This document shows positions 9,126-18,617 of a stretch of 64,000 nt of DNA, piece by piece (positions within the stretch are counted from its first letter, which is position 1; each line of letters starts with the position of its first letter). The notes below the pieces were generated by a model. That model was not told the origin of the DNA. It did not search any database and was given only the letters and a program-made list of their open reading frames with translations. The stretch comes from Pseudomonas mendocina. GTDB lineage: Bacteria > Pseudomonadota > Gammaproteobacteria > Pseudomonadales > Pseudomonadaceae. The stretch is from assembly GCA_037482215.1 (NCBI GenBank), contig CP148074.1, positions 992,001 through 1,056,000 of the forward strand, given 5' to 3'. Both the position numbers and the translations under genes were made by a program.

Positions 9126-9155
9126 CCATTTACAGACAAGTTTGTATGTAAATGG
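9126..9155. promoter_or_regulatory. Palindromic operator for the TetR repressor
   Basis: A 30-bp dyad is centred between 9140 and 9141. The outer arms CCATTTACA and TGTAAATGG are perfect complements, and 13 of 15 positions per half-site match overall. The TTTACA...TGTAAA layout resembles known TtgR/MexR-type efflux operators. It sits between the divergent repressor and adaptor genes, about 35 bp before the adaptor ATG, so bound repressor would block both promoters. Assignment to this repressor is by position and shape. Confidence 0.75.
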
Positions 9156-9187
9156 AGTGGATTGCCTCGCATCATATGGAGACATAC

Positions 9188-10327
9188 ATGCGCTTTTTTT
9201 GCCCAGGAGCGGCTGTTGCCGGTGCGCTGTTACTGATTGCACAGCCAATCCCATCCTATGCGGCCGATGCACCGCCACCGCCGGAAGTCGTCGTAGAAAT
9301 GGTACGCAGTTCACTTTTGCCATTGGAATACGAATATTCCGCACGTACCGCTGGATACCGTGAAGTCCAGCTTCGGGCTCAAGTCAGCGGCATTTTGCAA
9401 GAGCGTACTTACCTTGAGGGCAGCCGGGTCAGCAAAGGGCAGGTCATGTTCCGGATTGATCCCCGCACCTATGAGGCTGCGCTAAGCCGGGCCAAAGGGG
9501 CGTTGGCGCAAGAGCAGGCGCGTTATCGCCAAGCCGAGCGGAATCTGGGACGAATTCGTGAGTTGCAGAAAAAAGGCTTTGCCAGCGAAAGCGAGCTGGA
9601 TAACGCCATTTCCAATTTTGAGCAGAGCAAGGCCAATATTCAGGCTGCTGAGGCCGAAGTTAAAGCGCGTCAGATTGACCTCGAATACACCACTGTTAAA
9701 GCCCCGATTTCTGGGATTACCAGTAAGGAAACGGTATCTGAAGGTAGTCTGATGGTAGCGGGTGACCCTAACGCCAGCTTGCTGAGTAATATCACTCAGC
9801 TTGACCCGATTTACGTCAACTTTGCCGTACCGGATACGGACATGGAAAGCGTCCGTAACGGCTTGCACAACGGCACTTTGATCATGCCCGAGGACGGCAA
9901 GCTGATGGTCAAGGTGATGTATGGTGATGGCACGGTCTATCCCCAAGAAGGCACGGTGAACTTTACTGACAGCCTGGTCGATCGCAGTACGGGGGCCGTG
10001 AGTATTCGGGCGGTAGTGCCAAACCCTGAACAGTCACTGCTGCCAGGGCAGTTTGTGCGGGTCCAAGTCCATGGTCTGACTCAGCCCAATGCCATAACGG
10101 TTCCGGAACAAGCCGTTTCCCAAGGTCCGGCGGGAACGTTTGTGTATGTTGTGGATGAAAGCAACACGGCCCGCATGCGGATCGTCAGCACCGGGCCAAC
10201 GGTCAAGGGGCGTTGGGTGATTCTCTCGGGAGTGGCGCAGGGAGATCGCGTGATTGTCGAGGGCGTTCTCAAAGTTCGCCCGGATGTGCCCGTGAAGGTG
10301 GTTGATACACCTGCCCGCCAGTCTTAA
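9188..10327 (+). CDS. RND efflux periplasmic adaptor (membrane fusion protein)
   Basis: The 379-aa protein links an RND pump to an outer-membrane channel. An N-terminal signal (MRFFCPGAAVAGALLLIAQ, cleavage after SYA) has no lipobox cysteine at the cleavage site, so the mature protein seems not to be lipidated, unlike MexA or AcrA. The lipoyl half-motifs (RAQVSGILQERTYLEGSRV and VKAPISGITSKE) flank an alpha-helical hairpin rich in Ala, Glu and Gln (about residues 95-150). Beta-barrel and membrane-proximal regions follow. GGAG at 9178-9181 sets the start at 9188. The pump gene begins 12 bp after its stop. Confidence 0.92.
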   Translation: MRFFCPGAAVAGALLLIAQPIPSYAADAPPPPEVVVEMVRSSLLPLEYEYSARTAGYREVQLRAQVSGILQERTYLEGSRVSKGQVMFRIDPRTYEAALSRAKGALAQEQARYRQAERNLGRIRELQKKGFASESELDNAISNFEQSKANIQAAEAEVKARQIDLEYTTVKAPISGITSKETVSEGSLMVAGDPNASLLSNITQLDPIYVNFAVPDTDMESVRNGLHNGTLIMPEDGKLMVKVMYGDGTVYPQEGTVNFTDSLVDRSTGAVSIRAVVPNPEQSLLPGQFVRVQVHGLTQPNAITVPEQAVSQGPAGTFVYVVDESNTARMRIVSTGPTVKGRWVILSGVAQGDRVIVEGVLKVRPDVPVKVVDTPARQS

Positions 10328-10339
10328 GGAGCGTCTACC

Positions 10340-13300
10340 GTGATCTCACGCTTCTTCATCGACCGCCCGGTTTTCGCTGCCGTTATCTCCATCATCATCG
10401 TGCTGGCCGGTTTGATGGCCATGCGTTCGCTGCCGGTGGCGCAGTATCCGCAGATTCTCCCGCCTGAGGTCTCGGTTACCGCGACCTATTCTGGCGCCAG
10501 CGCCCAAGTGATTGCTGAAACCGTTGCGGCACCGCTGGAACAGTCCATCAACGGCGTGGAGGGCATGATTTACCAGCAGTCCAACTCCGGCGGTGATGTG
10601 ATGAGCCTGTCGGTGTACTTCAAAGTCGGTGTTGATCCCGACCAGGCCACCATCGACGTCAACAACCGGGTTCAGGCCGCTTTGGCCAAACTCCCTGAAG
10701 AGGTGCGGCGCCAGGGGGTGAAAGTAGAGAAAAAGTCGTCGGACATTCTTCAGGTCGTCACCCTGTTCTCGCCTGATGATTCGCTGGACCCGGTCTATAT
10801 CAGTAATTACGCACTGATCAATGTGATCGACGAACTCAAGCGCCTGCCCGGTGTGGGGGATGTTGCCCAGTTTGGTTCTAAAGATTATTCCATGCGCATC
10901 TGGTTGCGACCGGACAAGCTGGCTCAGTACAACCTGACGCCGACCGATGTGGTCAACGCCATTCGTGAGCAGAACTCTCAGTTTGCGGCAGGTTCGTTTG
11001 GTCAGCAGCCGCTGAAACAGGATCAGGCCTTTACTTACACGGTGACGACACAAGGCCGCTTTACCAAGCCAGAAGAATTCGAGCAGGTGATTCTGCGCAG
11101 CGACGATACCGGAGCCAGTCTGCTGCTCAAGGATGTGGCTCGGATTGAGTTAGGCGCCCAAGACTACTCCCTCAAAACTTCGCTAAACGGCCAGCAGAAC
11201 GCGGCGTTTGGGGTGTACTTGCAGCCGGGTGCGAATGCGCTGGATACGGCTGAAGCCGTCAATAAGGCCCTTGAGCGTCTGGCTCAGAACTTTCCGCAGG
11301 GCATGAGCTACAAGGTGCCCTACGACACCACCAAATTTGTGGAAGTGTCGATTGAGGAGGTGATCCACACCTTCTTTGAAGCGCTGGTGCTGGTGGTACT
11401 GGTGGTCTTCGTGTTCTTGCAGAACTGGCGGGCAACGCTGATCCCTGTGTTGGCGATTCCAGTGTCGTTGGTCGGCACGTTCGCCGGTATGTACGCACTG
11501 GACTTTTCCATCAACTTGCTGACCTTGTTCGGCATGGTGTTAGCCATCGGTATCGTGGTGGATGACGCCATTGTGGTGATCGAAAACGTCGAGCGGGTGA
11601 TGGCCACAGATAAGATTGGCCCCCGCGAGGCGACCATCAAGGCCATGGAGGAGGTGACCGGGCCGATCATCGCCATTGTGCTGGTGCTGTGCGCGGTGTT
11701 TGTCCCGGTGGGATTTCTCGGTGGATTGGCCGGGGAGATGTATAAACAGTTTGCGATCACCATTGCGGTGTCGGTGGTGATCTCCGGGATCGTAGCGCTG
11801 ACATTGAGCCCGGCGCTGTGCGCCTTGCTGCTTAAACCAGGGCAGCATGAACCTGCGGCGCCGTTTCGGGCGTTTAACCGGGTGTTTGAGCGGATCACCC
11901 ATGGTTATGCCGCGGGTGTGCGTTTCTTCCTCAAACGGGCCTTTATCGGCCTGCTGCTTTTTGGCGGGATGATCGCGCTGATGCTGCTGCTGTTCAGTCG
12001 GGTGCCCAGCTCTTTGGTGCCCAGTGAGGATCAGGGGTACGTGTTGAATGCCTATTACCTGCCACCTGCTGCATCCCTGAGCCGAACTTCTGAACTGACT
12101 GGCGAAGTCACTAAGCAGCTCATGGATCATCCTGCGGTGGAAAACGTAGTGACCTTTGCCGGGTTTGACATCCTTACATTCGGTACACGCAGCAACGCTG
12201 GGGTGTCTTTCGTCCCCCTTAAGGATTGGAGTGAACGGACAACGCCAGAGTTGGACGCGCGCAACCTTACTCAGACCTTTATGGCGATGGGCGCCGCACA
12301 GAAGGATGGTGTGGTGCTGAGTTTCAATCCGCCACCCATTACCGGTATGAGCACCACCGGAGGATTTGAAGGCTTTATTCAGGACCGTACTGGCGGCTCG
12401 GTGGAGCAGTTGGCCGGTAAGATCAAGGCATTCGTTGCTGCTGCGGCCAAGCGCCCTGAACTGGCCGGTGTGCAGAGCACATTCAGTGCGGATGTGCCGC
12501 AGTACTACATTCATCTCGATCGCACCAAGGCAAGAGCCCTAGGTGTGCCGGTGAATGAGGTGTTTACGGCCATGCAGTCCACGTTCGGTAGCTACTACGT
12601 GAATGACTTCACTTTATATGGACGCACCTTCCAGGTCAGCCTGCAGGCTGAGTCGGACTTCCGTCGCAAGCCGGAAGACTTGTCCCAGGTATATGTGCGG
12701 GCGGCCAGCGGTGAGTTGGTGTCACTGTCCACGCTGGTTAGGGTTGAGCGCATTCTTGGGCCGGATACGTTTGCCCGTTTCAACGTTTATCCGGCTGCGA
12801 AGATTCTCGGCGGCCCTGCGCCGGGCTATAGCTCGGGGCAAGCGCTCAATGCCATACAGGAGGTAGCCGATGAGGTGCTGGGCAGCGACTACACCATCGG
12901 TTGGACTGGCTCGGCCTATCAGGAGTTGGAAACCCAGGGTTCAGGTAGCAGCGCGTTTGTATTCGGTCTGATCATGGTGTTTCTGATTCTGGCGGCCCAG
13001 TATGAGCGCTGGACATTGCCGCTGGCGGTAGTCACCGCCGTACCGTTTGCAGTCTTCGGTGCAATTCTGGCGGTGTGGTTGCGCGGGATTGAAAACGACC
13101 TGTATTTTCAGGTCGGGTTAGTGACACTGATCGGTCTGGCCGCGAAGAATGCGATTTTGATCGTTGAATTTGCGGTGCTTAACCGTGAACAGGGCATGGG
13201 CATTTTTGAATCCGCGTTGGAGGCTGCTCGTTTGCGCTTCCGCCCGATAATCATGACCTCGCTGGCTTTTATTCTGGGTGTTGTGCCCCTGGCCATCAGC

Positions 13301-13474
13301 TCTGGCGCCGGTTCTGCGAGCCGTCACTCCATTGGCACCGGGGTGATTGGAGGGATGCTGGCGGCAACATTGCTGGCAATTTTCCTGATTCCAATGTTCT
13401 ACTTACTGGTCGAATCGATGGCTGCAAAGCTAAGCAGAGGCACCGCTAAAGCCGTCGACGAGCAGCACCTATAA
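10340..13474 (+). CDS. RND multidrug efflux pump, HAE1 family (MexB/AcrB-like)
   Basis: The 1044-aa inner-membrane antiporter shows the full HAE1 plan: TM1 at the N-terminus ([19 protein letters not shown]), a large periplasmic loop, TM2-6, a second loop and TM7-12. The proton-relay aspartates sit in [15 protein letters not shown] (TM4) and the partner lysine in [14 protein letters not shown] (TM10). [12 protein letters not shown] is a conserved porter segment. Length equals AcrB/MexB (about 1045). It forms an operon with the adaptor but no outer-membrane factor gene follows, so it must borrow an OprM/TolC-type channel encoded elsewhere. Substrates are probably hydrophobic drugs or solvents, by family. 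Confidence 0.95.
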   Translation: MISRFFIDRPVFAAVISIIIVLAGLMAMRSLPVAQYPQILPPEVSVTATYSGASAQVIAETVAAPLEQSINGVEGMIYQQSNSGGDVMSLSVYFKVGVDPDQATIDVNNRVQAALAKLPEEVRRQGVKVEKKSSDILQVVTLFSPDDSLDPVYISNYALINVIDELKRLPGVGDVAQFGSKDYSMRIWLRPDKLAQYNLTPTDVVNAIREQNSQFAAGSFGQQPLKQDQAFTYTVTTQGRFTKPEEFEQVILRSDDTGASLLLKDVARIELGAQDYSLKTSLNGQQNAAFGVYLQPGANALDTAEAVNKALERLAQNFPQGMSYKVPYDTTKFVEVSIEEVIHTFFEALVLVVLVVFVFLQNWRATLIPVLAIPVSLVGTFAGMYALDFSINLLTLFGMVLAIGIVVDDAIVVIENVERVMATDKIGPREATIKAMEEVTGPIIAIVLVLCAVFVPVGFLGGLAGEMYKQFAITIAVSVVISGIVALTLSPALCALLLKPGQHEPAAPFRAFNRVFERITHGYAAGVRFFLKRAFIGLLLFGGMIALMLLLFSRVPSSLVPSEDQGYVLNAYYLPPAASLSRTSELTGEVTKQLMDHPAVENVVTFAGFDILTFGTRSNAGVSFVPLKDWSERTTPELDARNLTQTFMAMGAAQKDGVVLSFNPPPITGMSTTGGFEGFIQDRTGGSVEQLAGKIKAFVAAAAKRPELAGVQSTFSADVPQYYIHLDRTKARALGVPVNEVFTAMQSTFGSYYVNDFTLYGRTFQVSLQAESDFRRKPEDLSQVYVRAASGELVSLSTLVRVERILGPDTFARFNVYPAAKILGGPAPGYSSGQALNAIQEVADEVLGSDYTIGWTGSAYQELETQGSGSSAFVFGLIMVFLILAAQYERWTLPLAVVTAVPFAVFGAILAVWLRGIENDLYFQVGLVTLIGLAAKNAILIVEFAVLNREQGMGIFESALEAARLRFRPIIMTSLAFILGVVPLAISSGAGSASRHSIGTGVIGGMLAATLLAIFLIPMFYLLVESMAAKLSRGTAKAVDEQHL

Positions 13475-13479
13475 AAAGG

Positions 13480-13503
13480 GAACGGGCAGGGAGTTGCCCG
13501 TTC
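13480..13503 (+). terminator. Terminator-like hairpin after the RND operon
   Basis: GAACGGGCA (13480-13488) pairs with TGCCCGTTC (13495-13503) around a 6-base loop, 5 bp after the pump stop. Only a short T/A stretch (TTAT) follows, so it is a moderate intrinsic terminator. It supports ending the efflux operon before the MFS gene. Confidence 0.7.
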
Positions 13504-13578
13504 TTATACCTCTCTGAGTGGCCATTGGCGCAGTAGTCCCCTGCAGTTACAGCGGTGCGCCTAAGCGATTGGATTGTT

Positions 13579-14769
13579 ATGACATTACGCCTTCTCTTGA
13601 TTCTGGGCGCGCTAAGCGCCTTCGGCCCTTTAGCCGTGGATTTCTACCTGCCAAGTTTTCCTGCCCTAGCTGAGCAGTTTTCGACGGATGTTGAACATGT
13701 TCAGCTGTCGCTGGCGTCTTACTTTGTTGGTCTAGCGATTGGCCAGCTGCTGTATGGGCCAATGGCTGATCGTTTCGGCAGGCGCAAACCGCTGTTGCTT
13801 GGAGTAACCCTGTTCTGCCTGGCATCGGTGATGTGCGCATTCGCCCCCAGCTTGGAGTGGCTGATCGCGGCCCGATTTGTTCAGGCGCTCGGGGGCTGTG
13901 CTGGCATGGTGGTGTCGCGGGCCGTGGTGCGCGATTTGTGTGACCCGATCAACTCAGCGAAAGTGTTCTCGCAGATGATGTTGGTAATGGGGCTGGCACC
14001 AATCCTTGCGCCACTGTTCGGTGGGTTGTTACTGAGCGCCTTTGGTTGGTCATCAATTTTCTACTGCCTGGCTATTTTCAGCGGCCTTTGCTTACTGGCT
14101 ATTGCTCTGTGGTTGCCAGAAACCCTAGACAAGGATGCACCTCCCGCTCCCCTGAGTGGTGCTTTGCGCGAGTATCGACGTCTTTTTGATGACTTGCCGT
14201 TTATGGGGTATACCCTGAGCGGCGGTTTTGCCATGGCGGGGATGTTTGCCTATGTGGCGGGTTCTCCTTTCATCTTTATTGAGTTGTATGGCGTTGATCC
14301 CAAGCATTACGGTCTACTGTTCGGCAGTAATGCGCTGGGCTTTGTTCTGGTTGCTCAAGTCAACGCTTGGTTGGTGTCACGCCACGGACCGGCCCACTGG
14401 CTGAATATCGCGGTATGGATTTATCTGCTCTGTGGTTTAGCGTTATTGCTTGTGGCTCTGGCTAAGCCTGTTGCCTTGTGGCCCTTGTTGATCCCTCTGT
14501 TCGGCTGCATCGCCTGCTTAGGGATATTGATGCCTAATGCATCAGCCTGCGCTATGGCCGGGCAAGGTAGCCATGCAGGAAGTGCGTCTGCATTGATGGG
14601 GAGCTTGCAGTTCGTTATATCCGCCAGCACCGCGAGCCTGGTTGGCGTGCTGCACGATGGCACAGCATGGCCGGTGGCCGTACTGATCTTCAGCTGCGGT
14701 GTGCTGGCTGTGTTTTTCTCACTCTTTACCCGTTGGGCTGAGCAGCGTCAGCTCAAGCCTGCCGCCTAG
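13579..14769 (+). CDS. Bcr/CflA-type MFS drug exporter
   Basis: The 396-aa inner-membrane protein begins with LSAFGPLAVDFYLPSFPALA, the TM1 signature of the bicyclomycin-resistance (Bcr/CflA) DHA1 family. Motif A of major facilitators is visible as GPMADRFGRRKPLL between TM2 and TM3, and GGCAGMVVSRAVVRDL corresponds to the TM4-TM5 region. Twelve hydrophobic helices are expected. It should export drugs or small metabolites by proton antiport. It stands alone after the RND terminator. ATG at 13579 is preferred over GTG at 13555 because it begins at the first helix. Its 3' end overlaps a small convergent gene by 17 bp. Confidence 0.88.
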   Translation: MTLRLLLILGALSAFGPLAVDFYLPSFPALAEQFSTDVEHVQLSLASYFVGLAIGQLLYGPMADRFGRRKPLLLGVTLFCLASVMCAFAPSLEWLIAARFVQALGGCAGMVVSRAVVRDLCDPINSAKVFSQMMLVMGLAPILAPLFGGLLLSAFGWSSIFYCLAIFSGLCLLAIALWLPETLDKDAPPAPLSGALREYRRLFDDLPFMGYTLSGGFAMAGMFAYVAGSPFIFIELYGVDPKHYGLLFGSNALGFVLVAQVNAWLVSRHGPAHWLNIAVWIYLLCGLALLLVALAKPVALWPLLIPLFGCIACLGILMPNASACAMAGQGSHAGSASALMGSLQFVISASTASLVGVLHDGTAWPVAVLIFSCGVLAVFFSLFTRWAEQRQLKPAA

Positions 14770-14941
14770 CGTGCATCTGTGGCAGTGCCGGCAGGGCGTG
14801 TGGCGCCCTGATCCGGCGCTGTAAAGTGCTGAAAAATTCCCGGGCTTCTGTTTCTGTGTGAAACGTCACGCAGCTATGATCCAGCATGACTTGCCAGTTC
14901 TGACCGCTGACGGTTCTTTGAGGCTGGATTGCAATTTTCAT
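14753..14941 (-). CDS. Small conserved-looking hypothetical protein, 62 aa
   Basis: A 62-aa soluble product starting MKIAIQPQRTVSGQNWQVML. It has AGGAG 8 bases before the ATG at 14941, which also rejects a GTG three codons earlier. The segment with alternating hydrophobics (WQVMLDHSCVTF) followed by an amphipathic helix (TEAREFFSTLQRRI) suggests a beta-beta-alpha mini-fold, and I have the impression of similar short proteins in pseudomonads. Function unknown. It converges on the MFS gene with a 17-bp overlap. Confidence 0.6.
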   Translation of the reverse strand: MKIAIQPQRTVSGQNWQVMLDHSCVTFHTETEAREFFSTLQRRIRAPHALPALPQMHARRQA

Positions 14942-15067
14942 GGGCTGCACTCCTGTTCAGAAGTGTTCAGTCTAGACCCATTTGCGCCAATGAAAATTGA
15001 CATGAGACAGGCCCGGCAAGTACTGATGTGTTACCGGGCCCGATGCATGTTGTTCAACGGGCGGCCA

Positions 15068-16915
15068 TTAGTTGGCCTGCTCCTGACGGCCACAGCTTTG
15101 CACTGCCAGTCCGGCCAGACGGGTAAATTCGGTTACCAGAGTAATATCCGCTTGGCTTGGACTGGCTGGGCGTGGGTAGTAGACGCCAAACGTCCCCAGC
15201 ACATTTCCGCAGTCGTCCTTGAAGGGCAGCGACCAACAGGCCTGCAGGCCTGAACTCAGTGCTAAGTCTTGGTAACCCTGCCAGTTGGGGTGGGTGCTGA
15301 TGTCCTCAGCGATGACCAGCTCTCCCGTGTAGGCTGCATGGCCACAAGAGCCTACGCCCGGATTAGCTTGTATGCCATCAATCGCCTGACAGTAGTTTTG
15401 CGGCAGGCTAGGCGCTGAGCCGATGTAAAGGCAGTGTTGGCTGTCGAGCAGCATGATCGACACACGCATATCCGGCTGTATAGCCTCCAGGCTGCGGGTG
15501 ATGACATCCAGAATGTCTTCGAGAGACTTGTGCCCAAGGAGTTTGTCCAGCACAGCGTTGCGGGCTTGCTGTAAGTGTTGGGTTTGGTATCGCTCTTGTA
15601 CATCACGCAGGCTACCGTGCAAGCAGCCATCTGGCTCACTGCGGTTAAGCTGAAGTTCTACACGGCGGACCTGGCCCTTATCCGTCAGCATCTGACACTC
15701 CAGGCGCAGGTTGCTTTGCACACCGTTACGCAGATCATCTAAGTGCTGGATTAATGGCATATGGCCCAGCTCTGGAATAAAGCGGTGCAGCGGGCTGCCT
15801 AGACTCTCATTGATATTGTGACCGCTGATTTGCTCCCACGCAGGGTTGAGGAAGCTCAAATGGTTGTTGCTGTCGATGATGAAGATTGCATCTGCTAGGT
15901 GATTCACCAGAGCGCGATAACGGCTTTCGCTGACTAGAAGCTCCTGATGCATTTTCTTCTGTTCGGTCAGGTCGATATCAATGTGATATTTCTCCAACTG
16001 GTCCAGACGGTTGCGGATAACCAGTTGGCTGGAGTGGACCCAAACCATGCTGCCGTCCTTGCGCTGTAGTTGGATTTCACCGGTGCTGACAGCCGAGCCG
16101 TTGCGCTGCCACAAGTGGCTGGCTGAGCTCATTTTGCTGCGTTGCAAAGGAGGGATTATCAGCTCTTCCATACGGCGGCCCAGTACTTCGTTGATGTTGT
16201 AGCCATACAACTGAGCGCTGGCCTCGTTCCAGAAAATCACCCGGTTGTCCCGGTCGTAACCTTGAACGGCAATACGGGGCGTTTGTTCGAACAATTGGCG
16301 AAAGCGCATTTCACTTTCGTGCAGCGCACTTTCGGCATGTTTTTGTTCGCTAATGTCTTGCACTGTGCCAAGAATTCTTCCGTCGGCGCTGACTTCGCCA
16401 TGCAGCAGAATCCACACCGGTTGCTGTTGTGCTGGTTGGGATAATCGTGCACAAACATTCAGCTCGATCTGGCTGTCTATAAGTGCCTGTACGGCCCGCT
16501 GAACGGCTCCGCGCTCTGAGGGATGTAACCACGTCAGCAGGTGGGCAAGACTCGCTTGCTCGTCATTGCTGTCGCGACCGAGAATCTTCAATGCAGCAGG
16601 GTTCCAGAAAAAATCTTCCCGGTACTCCCAGGTGCCCATTGTGCAGTGACTTTGCACCAGGTAGAGCATCTGCTCACTTTGTCCAAGCCGATGTAATTGG
16701 CGACGACGGGAATTAAGTCCTTTGTAGCAGGTGAAAAAGACCAGCGCTGCACTGGCCAGAGCGAAGACGAGGCCTTTGAGCGTTTGCAGTTGTTGCAACA
16801 CGTCTGCGTCATTGACAAGTAAAGACAGCACTCGATCGCTGCCATATATCCAGAATGAGCTAAGCAGGATGTAGACGCCCGCTAGGCGGAGCGCGCCTCG
16901 AAGATCTGAGTGCAT
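15068..16915 (-). CDS. Membrane PAS/GAF sensor protein without an output domain
   Basis: The 615-aa protein has two N-terminal helices (VYILLSSFWIYGSDRVLSLL and a second near residues 50-70) and then repeated PAS domains. The first is divergent (WEYREDFFWNPAALKILG). A second (RQLFEQTPRIAVQGYD...FWNEASAQLYGY) and a third (YRALVNHLADAIFIIDSNN...WEQISGH) are typical, each followed by a PAC-like stretch. A C-terminal GAF domain (about residues 460-610; PGVGSCGHAAYTGELVIAED) closes the protein. Proteins of this order normally continue into GGDEF/EAL domains, but a stop follows directly after the GAF end (FTRLAGLAVQSC). It is either a standalone sensor or a truncated cyclase/phosphodiesterase. The start at 16915 places the first helix at the N-terminus. 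Confidence 0.85.
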   Translation of the reverse strand: MHSDLRGALRLAGVYILLSSFWIYGSDRVLSLLVNDADVLQQLQTLKGLVFALASAALVFFTCYKGLNSRRRQLHRLGQSEQMLYLVQSHCTMGTWEYREDFFWNPAALKILGRDSNDEQASLAHLLTWLHPSERGAVQRAVQALIDSQIELNVCARLSQPAQQQPVWILLHGEVSADGRILGTVQDISEQKHAESALHESEMRFRQLFEQTPRIAVQGYDRDNRVIFWNEASAQLYGYNINEVLGRRMEELIIPPLQRSKMSSASHLWQRNGSAVSTGEIQLQRKDGSMVWVHSSQLVIRNRLDQLEKYHIDIDLTEQKKMHQELLVSESRYRALVNHLADAIFIIDSNNHLSFLNPAWEQISGHNINESLGSPLHRFIPELGHMPLIQHLDDLRNGVQSNLRLECQMLTDKGQVRRVELQLNRSEPDGCLHGSLRDVQERYQTQHLQQARNAVLDKLLGHKSLEDILDVITRSLEAIQPDMRVSIMLLDSQHCLYIGSAPSLPQNYCQAIDGIQANPGVGSCGHAAYTGELVIAEDISTHPNWQGYQDLALSSGLQACWSLPFKDDCGNVLGTFGVYYPRPASPSQADITLVTEFTRLAGLAVQSCGRQEQAN

Positions 16916-17129
16916 AAGCCTAAATGCCGAGAAATAGGGGCGATAGTTACCCAATTGCTGAACACAGGGTTTGCTGTTCAGTATAGGTGCACGATTATGC
17001 CAAATTGATATTGTCACAGGTGCAGATTAATGAGCACGTCGCCATTGGCGTTTTTACTTGGGTTGCGTCAATACACCACAGCCATTCAGTAGCTAAGCTA
17101 AACAGTAAGAGGTGATAGAGTTCGCTCCC

Positions 17130-17513
17130 ATGAAACTACGTCAGTCTGACCGTCGGCTACTCGCCTGGATGCTGTACTTCAGCGTCCTGTTCAGTGCGCT
17201 TGTCTGTAGCTTAGGTCATGGTCAAATGGCTGGCTTGCAACTGAGCGGGCTTGACGGCCAATACTGCTCCACTGACAGCAATGTCGGTGCTGGGGCTGAC
17301 CTGAGTGGCCCCGGCATGGCTGCTGACTTGGCGGGTTCCGGTTGCGCACTGAGCTCCAGTTTCTCAGCCGTACTGCTGATTAGCTTGTTTGGCTTGCTGG
17401 GATTGCTCCCACGAGCCCGCTCCCCCCGTCTTAGCCACTGGCTTAGCCCGCTAACAGCGGTGCGCTATCTCTGGCCCTCGGCCAACCCCCGGGCTTCACC
17501 CGCCCTGTCTTAG
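17130..17513 (+). CDS. DUF2946-like membrane protein at head of copper cluster
   Basis: A 127-aa protein starting MKLRQSDRRLLAWML, with a first helix (AWMLYFSVLFSALVCSLGHG), a Cys/Gly/Ser-rich middle and a second helix (AVLLISLFGLLGLLP). This pattern and the position in front of a PCuAC chaperone and a copper TonB receptor fit DUF2946-type proteins of copper-handling operons. The role is not established; it may bind or traffic copper at the membrane. A GTG at 17112 is an alternative start. Neighbours on the same strand follow after 151 bp. Confidence 0.65.
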   Translation: MKLRQSDRRLLAWMLYFSVLFSALVCSLGHGQMAGLQLSGLDGQYCSTDSNVGAGADLSGPGMAADLAGSGCALSSSFSAVLLISLFGLLGLLPRARSPRLSHWLSPLTAVRYLWPSANPRASPALS

Positions 17514-17664
17514 TCGATGTCGTAGGCAATCACCCTACGAATACGTCTGTCTTAAATATTTAAGCGGTTGTTGCATCAAGCCTATGCGGCGGTGTGCAGC
17601 GCTTTGATGTTGTCCCGCGCGACAAATGCTGTTTGTCCAGATGATCTTCTCAAGGAGAGCCGTC

Positions 17665-18150
17665 ATGTTGTTGAAAAAGACCCTGTTAATCGTGGCATTA
17701 CTGATGCCGAGCCTGTTTGTTCAAGCCCACGAGTATGACGCGGGTACCTTGCATATTGACCATCCCTGGTCGCGGGCCATGCCACCGGTTGCATCTACTG
17801 CTGCCGCCTATTTTGTTATCCATAACAAGGGGGATCAGGCCGATCGGCTGATCGGCGCCAGCACTCCGGTTGCTGCCAAAGCAGAATTGCATGAGCATGT
17901 TCACGCCGGTGGCGTTATGAAAATGCAGCAGGTGCAGGATGTGTCATTACCTGCTGGAGGGGAGGTTAAGTTCGGGCCCATGGGCTATCACGTCATGTTG
18001 TTCGGTCTGAAAAAACAGGCGGCATCCGGGGAAAAATTCCCGCTGACGTTGGTTTTCGAGAAGGCTGGAAAGGTGGACGTGGAGGTGGCTGTACAAGATG
18101 AGGCGCCTTCTGAAGGGGACGACCACAGCCACCAGCACAATGGGCACTAA
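17665..18150 (+). CDS. PCuAC-family periplasmic Cu(I) chaperone
   Basis: The 161-aa protein has a signal peptide (MLLKKTLLIVALLMPSLFVQA, cleaved before HEYDAG) and the PCuAC fold. The Cu(I) ligands of the family, H(M)x10Mx21HxM, are visible in HEHVHAGGVMKMQQV and GYHVMLFGL. Family members deliver Cu(I) to cytochrome oxidase Cu sites or hold periplasmic copper. The C-terminal tail is His-rich (DDHSHQHNGH), an extra metal-binding region. GGAG just before the ATG at 17665 sets the start over an upstream in-frame codon. It is followed closely by a DUF2946 protein and the OprC-like receptor. Confidence 0.9.
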   Translation: MLLKKTLLIVALLMPSLFVQAHEYDAGTLHIDHPWSRAMPPVASTAAAYFVIHNKGDQADRLIGASTPVAAKAELHEHVHAGGVMKMQQVQDVSLPAGGEVKFGPMGYHVMLFGLKKQAASGEKFPLTLVFEKAGKVDVEVAVQDEAPSEGDDHSHQHNGH

Positions 18151-18172
18151 CGTGGCCTGTTGAGTAAACCCC

Positions 18173-18538
18173 GTGCAGGCTAAACGCCTTTCACCTGTCT
18201 ACAGCAGCCTCTGCTTGGGGCTGTTGGCCATGCTGCTGATCAGCCTGGGGCCGTTGGTCTCACAGCTGTTACAGCCAGCCGAGCCTGCGTGGGTGAGTGA
18301 AATGGCCTGCGGGGAGCATCCCTCCCAGCACAGCGAGCATAAGGGCCATAACGAACTGTGGGCCAAATGCGGCTATTGCACGTTGTTGCTTCATAGCCCA
18401 GCCACTGGTGCCGCAACGCCACGACTCAGCCTTCCGCCAGCGGCTCCTCAACAATTAGCAGCCCCACTGGCGTTGGGGCTGAGCAGTACGGCGATTTTCC
18501 CCGGCGCACGAAGCCGCGCCCCTCCAAAACACGCCTGA
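18173..18538 (+). CDS. DUF2946 domain-containing protein
   Basis: The 121-aa protein has an N-terminal hydrophobic helix (SLCLGLLAMLLISLGPLVSQLL), a His/Cys-rich segment (MACGEHPSQHSEHKGH) and the DUF2946 signature CGYC followed by TLLLHSP. Such proteins recur beside TonB-dependent copper receptors and are thought to bind copper in the periplasm or at the inner membrane, though the role is unproven. The likely start is GTG at 18173, 22 bp after the chaperone stop. The segment ends shortly before the oprC-like gene. Confidence 0.78.
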   Translation: MQAKRLSPVYSSLCLGLLAMLLISLGPLVSQLLQPAEPAWVSEMACGEHPSQHSEHKGHNELWAKCGYCTLLLHSPATGAATPRLSLPPAAPQQLAAPLALGLSSTAIFPGARSRAPPKHA

Positions 18539-18617
18539 ACGATCACTGATTGCCGCTTACTCCGCACCGCTGTCACGTGTGCGGAAGGCGTACTTTTATT
18601 TCGATTTGGGAATGTTT

